Counted from the stretch's first letter, positions 25,237-35,050 are shown. The stretch is 64,000 nucleotides of DNA from Verrucomicrobiales bacterium (GCA_029212615.1 JARGPJ010000002.1:1-64000), one strand, 5' to 3'. Program-made: numbers and translations. The notes: a model not told the origin generated them from the letters alone.

Positions 25237-27091
25237 TCACTTGTCATTTCCCCCTTTGCCCGCCACCGGTAGCGGCGCATTCAGGAGAAGGCTGTCGAGT
25301 TCCTCGAGGTTCCGCTGTGCAATCCCCATGAACTGTTTTTCGTCGTTGCGATGGGGGGATACCTCCCGAATGGATTTCATTTCGTGAATCTTAAAACGGC
25401 GAGCGGCGTCCTTGGCATGATCGCTCTCATGACCCAGTTCCTCCAACACGGCGATGGCACAATCGAGTGAGGATCCAAGTTGTTCGATGAAGAATCTCAC
25501 TCCGGCTTCGTGGAGGCGATACGCATGATCCCGTGAGCAGGCGCGGGCAAAGAGGGTCAGGTGGGGGAAGTGCTTGCGGCAGGTTTCGATGATGCCCATG
25601 GATTCCTCTTCGTCCTCTATCGCCAGTATCATGATTTTTGCTTCCTCCGCCCCGGCCGCTTTGAGGAGGTGGGGACGGGTGGCATCTCCGTAGTAGCATT
25701 TTAGTCCAATTCTCCGGAGTAGATCGACGTGGTCGCTGTCCCTCTCCAGCACTGTCGGCGTGCAGCCGGCACTGCGCAGGAGTCGGCCCATGGGGTGTCC
25801 AAAGCGCCCAAAGCCTGCGAGAAGGACCTTCGCTTTATCGTTTATTACGTCATGTGCCCGTTCCTCCTCCGTGCTTTCTTTTGTTCCCACCCGGGGGAGG
25901 ATCACGGTTTGCACGGGAATGAGCAGTGGGGGCGAGAGGGCCATTGAGAGAGCGACTGCCGCAATCATCCGGGCGGCGAGTTCCTCCCCGATGACACCCT
26001 GACCGACGGCGAAGGATCCGAGGACAAAGGCAAACTCGCCACCCTGGGCGAGGGCTGCCGCGAGGAGGAGACGTTGATCAAAGGCCATCTTGAACCAGGT
26101 CGCGAGGCCAAAGAGAACCGCACCCTTGAGAGCGATCAGGGCGAACACCATTGTCCCGATGGTGACCGGTTGCGAGGCGATCAGTCCGAAATCGATCCCC
26201 GCGCCCACCGCGATGAAGAACACTGCGAGGAGGAGCGATTTGAAGGGATCAATATCGCTCTCCAGTTCGTGTCGGAATTCGCTGCTCGCCAACATGACCC
26301 CGGCAACGAAGGTTCCCAGCGCAGCGAAAAGTCCTACAGAATTCATGAGGAGGGCGATTCCGACCACGAGCGCCAGGGTTGTGGACGTGAGCGCTTCGGG
26401 GATTTTTAAGGAAGCGATCCATCGCAGCCACGGCGTGAGAATAAAGCGGCCGATCACGACCACGATGATGATGGCTCCAACCCTGACGAGGCCGTGGCTC
26501 CAACCCGGTAAACTTTCGATCCAGGGTTGAGAGTCATGCCCATGTCCGGCAGCACTTTCCGCCACCGGAAGGAAGGCGAGGAGAGGCAGCAGGGCAATCA
26601 TGGGGATCACCGCGATATCCTGGAACAGGAGCACGGCAAAACTTTGCGTGCCCGAGCTCGTGTTACTGAGGCCGCCGCTCGCGCAGGCTCTGCATGACGA
26701 TGGCAGTTGAGGACAGGGCGAGAATCATCCCCATGGCGAGGGCCTCCCGCCAGTCGGCTTTCATCAGGAGCAGCGTCGCCGCGGCGAGGACGAGGGTGGT
26801 CAGGAGAACCTGAAGCCCGCCCAGTCCGAGGATGGGCCCGCGCATTTTCCACAGTCGTGAAAGATCAATCTCGAGGCCGATCACGAACAACATCAGGACG
26901 ACTCCGAACTCGGCAAAATGCATGACCTCCTCGCGGTTCTGTCCAACGAGACTGAATGCTGAAGGCCCGATGAAGGCTCCGATGATGAGGTAGCCGAGGA
27001 CAGCGCCCACGCCCAGTCGCTTGCCCAGTGGGGCGGCCAGCGCTGCGGCGACGAGGTAGATGAATCCGTTGAGAAAAAGAGTTTCGTCCAT
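25237..27091 (-). pseudogene. CPA2/KefB-type cation:proton antiporter with a single frameshift
   Basis: The N-terminal frame (27091-26663) gives 142 residues ending ALSSTAIVMQSLRERRPQ. The rest continues in another frame as SNTSSGTQSFAVLLFQDIAVIP. Joining them needs removal of one base in GCCGCCGC (26671-26678), restoring an uninterrupted 617-residue protein (1855 bases = 618 codons plus one). The protein has about twelve membrane segments followed by a TrkA-N/RCK nucleotide-binding domain (KVLLAGFGRFGHPMGRLL, YYGDATRP) and a C-terminal helix. Such proteins exchange K+ or Na+ for H+. A real frameshift, a repeat-length sequencing error, or phase variation at the GCC repeat are all possible. 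Otherwise the gene shows no decay. Confidence 0.85.
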
Positions 27092-27466
27092 GTGTCGTCG
27101 TCCTATTTCGTGCTTCGGGTATTGTCAGTGATGAATGAAGTTTCAGAGGTGGACTCCGCTGCCCCGGAAACCTTTCAAAAGCGGTTCTATTTCTCCGTCA
27201 GACTGAACGGGTCCCGGAGAGAATCCTGTGCCTCTGACGAACCCGGTGATGATTGTACATTTTTCGACAGGAGGAAAGGTTTCAGTTGAGATAGATGGGG
27301 CAAGGGACTGCCGGGTAGAGCGCGGGAACCGGGAATGATGTCGTTTTCCGGAATTTCTCCCAAAAAAAGTCATCCAGATTTCCGCCGTTTCGCAGCGCGG
27401 GGGGATGAGGGATGATAGGGCCGGGCAACCCTGTCTGGTGCCTGACCCAACTCTCTTACTTTCTCT
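27092..27466. other. divergent intergenic region
   Basis: About 375 bases between the antiporter start and the sulfatase start. One short plus-strand open frame (27092-27289) has no recognisable features and lacks a ribosome-binding site. The region should hold both promoters; none was assigned. Confidence 0.4.
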
Positions 27467-28900
27467 ATGACCTCAATGTTCCGCCGCTTCGCCTTTCTCT
27501 TATTCCTGCCGCTTGTGGCTCTTGCTGAGGAACGACCCAATGTGGTTTGGATTGTTTCTGATGACCTCAGTCCTGAGCTGGGATGCTATGGCTACCCCGA
27601 TGTCGAGACCCCGAATCTGGATCGCCTCGCGAGGGAGGGAACGCGATTTACCCATGCCTTTTCGACGGCGCCGGTTTGTTCTTCATCGCGAACGGCGTTT
27701 CAGACAGGGATGTATCAAACGACCGTGGGCGGGCATCATCATGACACGCGCGACAAAAAGCCGCTCGCCGAATTCGCGACGACGGTGACAGAAGAGATGC
27801 AGAAGGCCGGCTATTTTGTGAGTAATGGCCGGGGAACAGCGGAGCCTGAGAAGCGGCTCGCCAAGTCACATTTCAACTGGATTTACGATCCCCGTGAATT
27901 CTTCGACGGGAATGACTGGACGCAGCGGGAAGACGGGCAGCCGTTCTTTGCTCAGGTTCAGTTCAAGGAGCCTCACCGAACGTTTGTTGAGACAGACAAG
28001 CAGTATCCGAACGCGCCGATTCCTCCCTATTATCCGGAACACCCGGTCACGACTGCTGACTGGGCAAACTATCTTGCCAGCATCGAGGTCCTCGATGAAC
28101 GCGTCGGACTCGTGCTGGACCGTCTCGATGCAGAGGGGCTCTCAGAGAACACCCTTGTGATCTTCTTCGGTGATCATGGACGGCCACATGTGCGGGGGAA
28201 ACAGTGGCTCTACGACGGAGGGGTTCGCGTCCCGCTCCTGATGCGTTGGCCGGAGAAGGTCGAGGCAGGGAAGGTGGATGACCGTCTCGTTTCCCTGCTC
28301 GACATGATGCCGACGACTCTCGCGGCCGCCGGTGCACCGGTACCGGAAGGGCTCTCAGGGCATGATCTCCTGGATACTTCCTTTGCCGGTCACGAGATCC
28401 TTTTCGCGGCCCGCGATCGTTGCGGTGATGCGCCGGACCGGATTCGATCAGCAAGAACGCGGGAGTTTAAATACATTCGGAATTTTCATCCGGAAATTCC
28501 CTACATGCAGCACAGTGGATACAAGCGGGGAGGTTACCCGGTCGACACCGTGATGCGCGTCCTTCACGAGGAGGGAAGGTGGACCTCTCCCTTCATGGCG
28601 GAAAAGAAACCGGAAGAGGAACTCTATGACCTGGCCAACGATCCTCACGAGATGAACAACCTTGCGGGTGATACCGCCTATGCAGGCGCACTTCAAGAGC
28701 TGAGTAAGGCGCTCGATCACTGGATCGAGGAGTCGGGTGATCTCGGTGCGGTAGACGAAAGCCTTACTGTCGATCTCGAGGCCGTCATGGCCGAGAAATG
28801 GGCGACCTACGAGAAGCGAATGAAGAGTCGAGGCTTGAGCGGTGAAGTATCGGATCGAGAGTATTTAGAGTGGTGGAAAACGGAACTGGGTGTGAAGTGA
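27467..28900 (+). CDS. exported sulfatase with Cys-Ser-Ser-Ser-Arg active-site motif
   Basis: A 477-residue S1-type sulfatase with signal peptide (to about residue 20). SDDLSPELGCYG supplies the metal Asp pair (Asp32, Asp33). The formylglycine position is Cys71 in CSSSRTAFQTGMYQT, so the third residue of Cys-x-Pro-x-Arg is Ser. FFGDHG replaces the usual SDNG-type motif, typical of the heparan N-sulfatase-like (S1_8) branch, as are GAHHH-like GGHHHDT and RIRSARTREFKYIRNFHPE. The substrate may be an N- or O-sulfated glycan. It stands alone before the sigma-factor operon. A close relative in this window is the gene at 47921. Confidence 0.88.
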   Translation: MTSMFRRFAFLLFLPLVALAEERPNVVWIVSDDLSPELGCYGYPDVETPNLDRLAREGTRFTHAFSTAPVCSSSRTAFQTGMYQTTVGGHHHDTRDKKPLAEFATTVTEEMQKAGYFVSNGRGTAEPEKRLAKSHFNWIYDPREFFDGNDWTQREDGQPFFAQVQFKEPHRTFVETDKQYPNAPIPPYYPEHPVTTADWANYLASIEVLDERVGLVLDRLDAEGLSENTLVIFFGDHGRPHVRGKQWLYDGGVRVPLLMRWPEKVEAGKVDDRLVSLLDMMPTTLAAAGAPVPEGLSGHDLLDTSFAGHEILFAARDRCGDAPDRIRSARTREFKYIRNFHPEIPYMQHSGYKRGGYPVDTVMRVLHEEGRWTSPFMAEKKPEEELYDLANDPHEMNNLAGDTAYAGALQELSKALDHWIEESGDLGAVDESLTVDLEAVMAEKWATYEKRMKSRGLSGEVSDREYLEWWKTELGVK

Positions 28901-29041
28901 TCTGAGATAGATCTTTGCCACCACCCAATGGCAGGACGATGGGGTGCATGACGAGATACCTTTTTCAGGTCTCCTGCCTAAGCTGAAGCCTTCATGATCT
29001 CTCAGCAAGGCCGCGACGGGATAGCTTCCCTCTTGCAAAAA

Positions 29042-29053
29042 CCTTTCGAAAGG
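29042..29053. promoter_or_regulatory. 12-bp palindrome upstream of the sigma gene
   Basis: CCTTTCGAAAGG (29042-29053) is a perfect palindrome 38 bases before the sigma-factor ATG. It is short enough to arise by chance, but its position in the leader or promoter of an autoregulated operon makes it a candidate operator. Confidence 0.25.
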
Positions 29054-29091
29054 GCGGCAGGTTTGTGATGATCCGGGCGTAAGTGTCTGGA

Positions 29092-29637
29092 ATGACAAAT
29101 GATCACCCATCGAATGAGCGGTTTCTCCGCGTTTTTCTTCAGAAGGAGAATGACTTGAGGTCCTATGCCCGCGCCCTCCTCCCGACCTGGGAAGTGGTCG
29201 ATGAAGTGATGCAGGAAGCGAGCGTGGTGATGTGGAGAAAGCTCGATCAGCTGAAGAACGAAGAGGAGTTTCTCCCCTGGGCCAAAGTGATCGTCCGCTA
29301 TGAAGCACTGCGAGCCCGCCGGACTTTCGCCCGCGACCGGCATCAGTTTGGTGATGATGTTTTTGAGTTGCTGGCGGCGGACGATTTCTCAACGGAGGAG
29401 GAGTTTCTCGCGAATGAACGGAGTGCGATGAAGGGATGCCTCGCAAAGCTCGATCCGGCGCAGCGTGAAATGATTCTTCTGCCCTACCGCGGACACGGGG
29501 CGGTGCTCGAGTTGGCGAAGGAGTCTGGTCGAAGCGTGAACAGCCTTTATAAAAAGATCGGCCGCCTGAGAGAGAAGCTGGCCCGGTGCATTGATGCGCA
29601 ATTGTCTCATACGGGAATGAAGGGGGAGCTATCATGA
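29092..29637 (+). CDS. ECF-type RNA polymerase sigma factor
   Basis: A 181-residue sigma factor of the planctomycete/verrucomicrobial ECF type. Region 2 covers about residues 10-80 (LRSYARALLPTWEVVDEVMQEASVVMW, cited in parts: LRSYARALLP, VDEVMQEAS, FLPWAKVIVRYEAL). Region 4 covers about 110-165 (LDPAQREMILLPY, GRSVNSLYKKIGRLREKL). ATG at 29092 is preferred; 29083 adds three residues. The stop overlaps the start of the FecR-like gene (29634), so sigma and anti-sigma are co-translated. It probably drives its own operon, including the DUF1592 and DUF1552 genes that follow. Confidence 0.9.
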   Translation: MTNDHPSNERFLRVFLQKENDLRSYARALLPTWEVVDEVMQEASVVMWRKLDQLKNEEEFLPWAKVIVRYEALRARRTFARDRHQFGDDVFELLAADDFSTEEEFLANERSAMKGCLAKLDPAQREMILLPYRGHGAVLELAKESGRSVNSLYKKIGRLREKLARCIDAQLSHTGMKGELS

Positions 29638-30980
29638 AGCAAAAAGAAAACTGGCATCTCTTGATCGCAAAATACCAGGCGGCACAATTGTCGGATGAGG
29701 AATTTGTCGTCCTGGAAGAAGGCTTGAGAAATTCTGAAGAGTTGAGAGCGCTCTTTCACCGGGCGGCCCGTGTTGATTCGGCGCTTCGGCTTGAATCAGA
29801 GCAGAAGGGCCGTCCCGCTCAGGAAGAGAAAAGCGTGATACCGTTTCGGAAGAGGCCCGTATTCGGAGGGCTTGCTGCGGTGGCAACGATCGCTATTCTC
29901 TCGGCGCTGTCGATCACTATTGCCTCTCAGCGACGTATCGTGGCCACCTTGGTCTCAAGCGAAAATGCCGCCTGGGAAAGCAGTTTGCCGACGGTGGAGG
30001 GCGCCAGGCTTTCGCGCGGATCGCTCCGACTCTCGACGGGGATTGCGACGATTCAATTCGACTCCGGGGTTGATCTTACCCTGGAAGCCCCGGCAAGAGT
30101 CTTTATCAAGGGACCAAAGCGGGCAATCCTCGTTCACGGGACCGTGGTCATCAGTGCTGCCGACGAAGCTGATGAATTCATGCTGGAGACCGGTTATGGG
30201 CAGGCGGTCTCGAAGCAGGCCGAGTGCATTATTTCGGTCGGTAAGACTGACGGGAATGATCGGTTTGAGATGCTCTCAGGGGAGGTTTGGGTGAGTCATG
30301 ACACTACCCGCGAGGCGGTGAAGCTCGAGAGCGGGGAGACGGCAACGCTCAGTAGTCAGGGCCTTCATTCAAGCGAGGGATACGTTGAAGAGGAAGCTTT
30401 CGAAGTATTCAATCGGGGGCTTCGGCTACCCAGCGAGAAGCGGTCCGCGACGTTTATTCGGAACAATCATCCGCAAAAGTGGACCCGGCCTGAATTTTTG
30501 ACGCTCAAGAAATCGATCCACGGAAATTCGTTCGATCAGTACTGCGTTGTTTCCTTTGATCTAGGTGTGTTGGACCCCGGGGAGATTCAGGTAGCCACCC
30601 TGAGGCTGAACCTTGTTCCCAGCGGGATGGGCCTGGCAAGTCGCCTCCCGAAGTTGAATCGCTTTGCCGTCTACGGCCTTGTGAATCCGGATAAGGAAAA
30701 CTGGTCGAATACCGATCCCTGGGAAATCGCACCGGGGCCTGGAGATGGAAAACCCGTGGGTGGATTTGAGATTCCGCGGAGTCAGCAATCCGGCACCATT
30801 GAAATAGCGGGGGATGAATTGCTGGCGCTTGTGAAAGAGAAAGCCGGGAGCTCCGTTTCTTTTATCATCGTGAGGGAGACCGCCCATGTAGAAGGACAGG
30901 GGCGCGGGTTAACCCATGCAATCGCCAGTGCCTCCCACCCTGAATCAGCGGGCCCGGTGCTCGAGATTTCGATGAAGTAA
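29634..30980 (+). CDS. FecR-like anti-sigma protein with C-terminal DNRLRE-like domain
   Basis: A 448-residue membrane protein. Residues 1-70 are a cytoplasmic anti-sigma-like segment (IAKYQAAQLSDEEFVVLEEG). A membrane helix spans about 77-98. A periplasmic FecR domain follows (RGSLRLSTGIATIQFDSG, then ILVHGTVVISAADEA). The last about 170 residues resemble a DNRLRE/CBM-like beta-sandwich (QYCVVSFDLG, IQVATLRLNLV). It overlaps the sigma gene by four bases and precedes the cytochrome gene by 20 bases. The likely role is to hold the sigma factor until an extracytoplasmic carbohydrate or protein signal is bound. The ligand is unknown. Confidence 0.83.
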   Translation: MKQKENWHLLIAKYQAAQLSDEEFVVLEEGLRNSEELRALFHRAARVDSALRLESEQKGRPAQEEKSVIPFRKRPVFGGLAAVATIAILSALSITIASQRRIVATLVSSENAAWESSLPTVEGARLSRGSLRLSTGIATIQFDSGVDLTLEAPARVFIKGPKRAILVHGTVVISAADEADEFMLETGYGQAVSKQAECIISVGKTDGNDRFEMLSGEVWVSHDTTREAVKLESGETATLSSQGLHSSEGYVEEEAFEVFNRGLRLPSEKRSATFIRNNHPQKWTRPEFLTLKKSIHGNSFDQYCVVSFDLGVLDPGEIQVATLRLNLVPSGMGLASRLPKLNRFAVYGLVNPDKENWSNTDPWEIAPGPGDGKPVGGFEIPRSQQSGTIEIAGDELLALVKEKAGSSVSFIIVRETAHVEGQGRGLTHAIASASHPESAGPVLEISMK

Positions 30981-31000
30981 TCATCCTTTTTCTTTAAACA

Positions 31001-33556
31001 ATGAAGTCCCCCCATTCCTGGTTCTACCTGTTCGCCGGCACGGCCCTTATCTCCGGATCTTTCTCTGTATGTGCGGAGGAAAAGGTGATGTCGGAAAACG
31101 ATGCGGTGATGCCTGAGCGCCACTTTGAGCTGTTTGAGAAATACTGTCTCGAGTGTCACGATTCGCTGACGGAAAAAGGGGAGATCAATCTCGAGGAACT
31201 CTCTTTTCGTCTCATCGATGATATCGAAACCGCGGAGACCTGGAACCGGGTTCTAAATTCGATCAACTCGGGTGAAATGCCGCCGGAGGACGAAACTCCA
31301 ATCAGCAACGAAGAGAAGACCAATTTTCTCAGAGACCTGTCCGAGAATATGGTCACGGCTCGTTCGATCCTGAGTGACAGTGGCGGTGAGATTACACTTC
31401 GGCGTCTCAACCGGCGGGAGTATGCGAACACGATTGAAGACCTGTTAGGGGTTCGGCCTGAGGTCAGCTCTCTTCCCGATGACCAGGCGAGTGCAGAGTT
31501 CGATACGATGGGCGCTTCCTTGTTTCTCTCCAGCGATCAATTGGAGCTTTACCTGGAAACAGCAAGCAGAACCCTGAAGCTTGCCTTGTCCCCGGGTGAG
31601 TCCGAAGCGGAACCGGTGGTGAGGATCGAGCCTGAGGAAATTTACACCCCGCTCTATCTCGAATTGGCGCAGAATCTTTTGGATAGGGCTCAACGCAACT
31701 ATGCCTGGCAGGCAACTGGTGGCCGGGATGAAAATTCCAAAGAGTTCGGCTATCTGGACGGGTGGCAGGCGGGAAAACAGTTGAACAGCTTTCATCAATA
31801 CTTTCCTCAGGTGGCAAAATATCTGGACGCGCCGGAGACGAAGGACGGAGCCGCCTTAATGCTTACGATCAAAGACGGGTTCACTCAAATCAAGCTTCCG
31901 GGGCTTAAGTGGAATGATGGCGGAAAATATACGATTCGCGTTCGCGTGGGTGCCTATGAGGATGCGCCTGATCGTTTTCAATATCTCGAGTTCTCCCGGA
32001 AGATCGGGCAGAACACTGAGCGGCTGGGCTACCGGAAGGTGAAAGGAACCCTTCGGAAACCTGAGGTCATTGAGTTCGAAATCGATCATCCAGTGGGAAT
32101 GAGCGCCACCTATTCGGTCCACAAGAGAACCCATGAGGACCGGGGCGATAAGAACCTGTGGGTTGTTTATCGCCGGGAAAATGGATTCGGGACTCCCTGG
32201 GGCCTTTGGGTCGACTGGGCTGAACTCGATCGAAATGAGGAGCAGAAGCCTCTTTCCAAGGTTGACGAGATTCTTTTTGAACGGAAAGAGGCGATGACGC
32301 TACCGGAATACAACCGCGAGGTAATCCACCGATTTGCAGAGCGTGCCCTGCGGGGAAGTGAGCCGGATCCCGGGTTTCTGGAGAAGCTTTACGTCAGGTT
32401 TGATGCTGGTCGTGAGCAGGGCATGGCTCCCCGGGAGGCACTGATTCAACCCCTTTCGATTATCCTTTCGTCACCGAGTTTCCTTTACCTGGTCGAATCC
32501 ACGGAAGGAGAAGGGGATTCTCTCTCCGGTCAGGAGCTGGCTTCGCGCCTTTCCTATTTTCTCTGGAGTTCTCCTCCTGACAGTGAACTTCTGGCATTGG
32601 CAAAAGCCGGAGAGCTGTCCAACTCCGGTGTCCTGAAGGATCAGGTCGACCGCCTTCTTGCCGATCCCCGTTCGGAGAACTTTGTTCAAGCTTTCGTTTA
32701 CCAGTGGCTGGATATGCACCGCCTCGGGATGTTTGCTTTCTCCGGGCTTCAGTTTCCGGACTTTGACAATGCGGTGAGGGATTCCGCTCGTGATGAAGTC
32801 TTCGAGACTGTTTCTCATGCCATCAGAGACGGTGCTTCGTTGCAAACACTACTGAAATCGAACTCCGTCGTGATCAACGATGTCCTGGCTGACTATTACG
32901 GAATCGACGGGGTGGAGGGCCATGAGTTCAGAGCTGTTCAGGTTCCGGAAGGCTCTCCTCGTGGAGGTTTGTTAGGAACGGTCGCGGTGGCTGCAATGGG
33001 ATCTGACGGTATCCGTTCGTCGCCGGTGGAGCGGGGCGCCTGGGTTTTGCGTCATCTCCTGAATAATCCGCCCCCGCCCGCTCCGCCGAATGTCCCGCAA
33101 CTGAGCCGCCTTGAAGGGGAGGTGTTCAGTGCGCGTGAATTGCAGAAAGCGCATCAGGAGCAGGCGCAATGTGCACAGTGCCACCAGAAGATCGATCCGA
33201 TTGGATACGGACTGGAGAATTTCGATGCCTCAGGACGTTGGCGTGAAATCGAATTGGTTACCTCAGGGAAGAGAGGGAATGTTGTCACTGAGTTTCCGGT
33301 CGAGCCTGCCGGTAAGCTGGTCGACGGCGCTTCCTTCGACTCCTATTACGACCTGCGGGACATCGTCGCGGAGCGGACTGATGCTTTTGCGATGGGTCTG
33401 ACAGAAGCCCTCATTTCCTATGGGATGGGGCGCCCCTTCGGCTTCAGTGATGCACAACTCGCTCACGAGATCGTGAGCGAGGCTTCTAAAGCTGATTATC
33501 AAATTTCCGCGTTTATCCACGCGCTCGTTCAATCCACTCCCTTCCAATCCCGCTAA
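31001..33556 (+). CDS. DUF1592/DUF1588/DUF1585-type PVC cytochrome protein
   Basis: An 851-residue exported protein (signal peptide to about residue 25). The N-terminal PSCyt1-type heme site is Cys49-Leu-Glu-Cys52-His53. RRLNRREYANTIEDLLGV marks DUF1587. The central segment is a carbohydrate-binding-like insert. DUF1592 follows (ELASRLSYFLWSSPPD), then DUF1588 (RGGLLGTVAVAAMGSDGIRSSPVERG, shown by RGGLLG and SPVERGAWVL), with CAQCHQKIDPIGYGLENFD giving a second CxxCH, and DUF1585 at the end. The reaction is unknown; the heme sites suggest redox activity on polysaccharide. It lies 20 bases after the FecR-like gene and 7 bases before DUF1552. Confidence 0.9.
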   Translation: MKSPHSWFYLFAGTALISGSFSVCAEEKVMSENDAVMPERHFELFEKYCLECHDSLTEKGEINLEELSFRLIDDIETAETWNRVLNSINSGEMPPEDETPISNEEKTNFLRDLSENMVTARSILSDSGGEITLRRLNRREYANTIEDLLGVRPEVSSLPDDQASAEFDTMGASLFLSSDQLELYLETASRTLKLALSPGESEAEPVVRIEPEEIYTPLYLELAQNLLDRAQRNYAWQATGGRDENSKEFGYLDGWQAGKQLNSFHQYFPQVAKYLDAPETKDGAALMLTIKDGFTQIKLPGLKWNDGGKYTIRVRVGAYEDAPDRFQYLEFSRKIGQNTERLGYRKVKGTLRKPEVIEFEIDHPVGMSATYSVHKRTHEDRGDKNLWVVYRRENGFGTPWGLWVDWAELDRNEEQKPLSKVDEILFERKEAMTLPEYNREVIHRFAERALRGSEPDPGFLEKLYVRFDAGREQGMAPREALIQPLSIILSSPSFLYLVESTEGEGDSLSGQELASRLSYFLWSSPPDSELLALAKAGELSNSGVLKDQVDRLLADPRSENFVQAFVYQWLDMHRLGMFAFSGLQFPDFDNAVRDSARDEVFETVSHAIRDGASLQTLLKSNSVVINDVLADYYGIDGVEGHEFRAVQVPEGSPRGGLLGTVAVAAMGSDGIRSSPVERGAWVLRHLLNNPPPPAPPNVPQLSRLEGEVFSARELQKAHQEQAQCAQCHQKIDPIGYGLENFDASGRWREIELVTSGKRGNVVTEFPVEPAGKLVDGASFDSYYDLRDIVAERTDAFAMGLTEALISYGMGRPFGFSDAQLAHEIVSEASKADYQISAFIHALVQSTPFQSR

Positions 33557-33563
33557 CATTATC

Positions 33564-34871
33564 ATGAAAAATCACTTCAACCGCAGAGCCTTTCTGAGGA
33601 GCAGCAGTGCGACGATTGCCCTTCCGTTTCTCGAGTCCTTTGGATTTCGAAAGTATGTTAAAGCTGCTGAAATCACGACTCCCCCCAAGCGTATGATCTG
33701 GATGGGAATGGGATTCGGCGTCACCGCCGATAAGTGGTTTCCGCGGCAGGAGGAGGCAGGCACGGCGTATGAATTCCCCGATATCCTGAAGCCGCTCGAA
33801 AGGCACCGGGGTGACCTGACTTTTATTCAAAACCTGATGCACCGCCATTCACAGGACGGTCACTCAGGCAGCACTTTCTGGCTCACTGGCGCCAATCGCT
33901 ATGCGATTCCCGGTCAGAGTTTTCACAACACGATTTCCGTGGATCAGCTTGCGGCGGAAACGCTGGGGAAAGACACCCGTTTCACGTCGATCCAGCTTTG
34001 TGCAAAAGGGAATTCGAACTCCGGCGGGGACGGCCACGGCCCCGGTCTCTCCCTCGCGTGGAACCGCAGCGGCAAGCCGGTTTCCGGATTGGAGACTCCG
34101 GTGGCGGCCTATCATCGACTCTTCTCAGATGAGAATACACCGCTCGAGGAGCGTCAGGCGAGGCTTCTGGAGCAGCGCAGCGTTCTCGACACCGTGATGT
34201 CGGATGCCAGGTCCGTGAAGCGAAAGCTCAGTAAGACTGACAATGAGAAAATTGAGGAATACTTCCAATCCGTTCGCGAAATTGAAGTTCGTCTTTCGAA
34301 GGAGGAGCAGTGGCTCGGCGTTGAGAAGAAGCATCCACAGAATCCCGTCAATGAACCGGGGGAGTCACTACTCGGCTACGATGAATTATTCGTCATGGCT
34401 GATTTAATGGTGGCGGCGATGCAGGTGGATGCCTCCCGTGTCTTTACCTACCGGATGCCGGTCGATACCCTGATTTCCAGCCTCGGTGCGACAATGAGTG
34501 CACACACCATGAGCCACTTTTCCGAAGGCGAACGGCGTGATGTCTCGGAGATGCGGGATTTGCATATCGCCAAGTTCGTGGCGAGCTTCATTGATAAGCT
34601 GAAGGCTTCAAAAGAGCAGGACGGATCCAGCCTCTATGACAATCTCAGCATGACTTTGGGAACCAATCTGTTCTCGGTTCACACTTTGCGTAATTGCCCG
34701 ACCCTGGTGACTGGTGGGGGCGCGGGATTCAGTCATGGACGGAATCTTGTCATGAGTGATCCGAAGACGCCACTCTGCAACCTCTGGCTGTCGCAGCTTC
34801 AGGGGAGTGGGATCAAGGAGGATTCGTTCGGAGATTCGACAGGGGTGATTGATGAGCTGTTCCTTGGATAA
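33564..34871 (+). CDS. DUF1552 Tat-exported protein
   Basis: A 435-residue protein starting with a Tat-type signal (NRRAFLRSSSATIALPFLES). DUF1552 body: PPKRMIWMGMGFG, FPDILKPLERHRGDLTFI, HSGSTFWLTGA, SVDQLAAETLG, LVTGGGAGFSHGRNL. DUF1552 proteins have an alkaline-phosphatase-like fold related to DUF1501 and are nearly always beside DUF1592 cytochromes, as here (7-base gap). Their reaction is not established. It ends the sigma-headed operon. Tat export suggests folding with a cofactor or metal in the cytoplasm. Confidence 0.9.
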   Translation: MKNHFNRRAFLRSSSATIALPFLESFGFRKYVKAAEITTPPKRMIWMGMGFGVTADKWFPRQEEAGTAYEFPDILKPLERHRGDLTFIQNLMHRHSQDGHSGSTFWLTGANRYAIPGQSFHNTISVDQLAAETLGKDTRFTSIQLCAKGNSNSGGDGHGPGLSLAWNRSGKPVSGLETPVAAYHRLFSDENTPLEERQARLLEQRSVLDTVMSDARSVKRKLSKTDNEKIEEYFQSVREIEVRLSKEEQWLGVEKKHPQNPVNEPGESLLGYDELFVMADLMVAAMQVDASRVFTYRMPVDTLISSLGATMSAHTMSHFSEGERRDVSEMRDLHIAKFVASFIDKLKASKEQDGSSLYDNLSMTLGTNLFSVHTLRNCPTLVTGGGAGFSHGRNLVMSDPKTPLCNLWLSQLQGSGIKEDSFGDSTGVIDELFLG

Positions 34872-35020
34872 TGGTTCATGCTCTTCAGGTGAAGCGCCCG
34901 GTGGTCAGGCATGTTGCTCTGCTAGTCCCGTGGGCGGTGGATAGTAAGATTATGAGAGCAAGCCTTCTTCTCATCTCTATCGAGGAGTTCGCCCTGTGTC
35001 TTCGGAACGGAATACGATAC

Positions 35021-35050
35021 TTGACTGAGGGCGAGACGCGATTGCGTTAA
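35021..35050 (+). promoter_or_regulatory. weak candidate promoter
   Basis: TTGACT (35021-35026) resembles a -35 element. A TTAAAT sequence about 20 bases further gives a poor -10 at a long spacing. It lies about 90 bases before the second DUF1552 gene. This is a suggestion only. Confidence 0.2.

Noticed and set aside
27092..27289. 65-codon plus-strand open frame after the antiporter start
   Set aside because: No ribosome-binding site or recognisable domain, in a divergent promoter region.
28865..29635. 256-codon open frame on the minus strand
   Set aside because: Antisense to the sigma factor and Arg/Ser/Pro-rich; no family features.
34952..35050. 32-codon open frame before the second DUF1552 gene
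   Set aside because: No ribosome-binding site or family features; intergenic noise is more likely.
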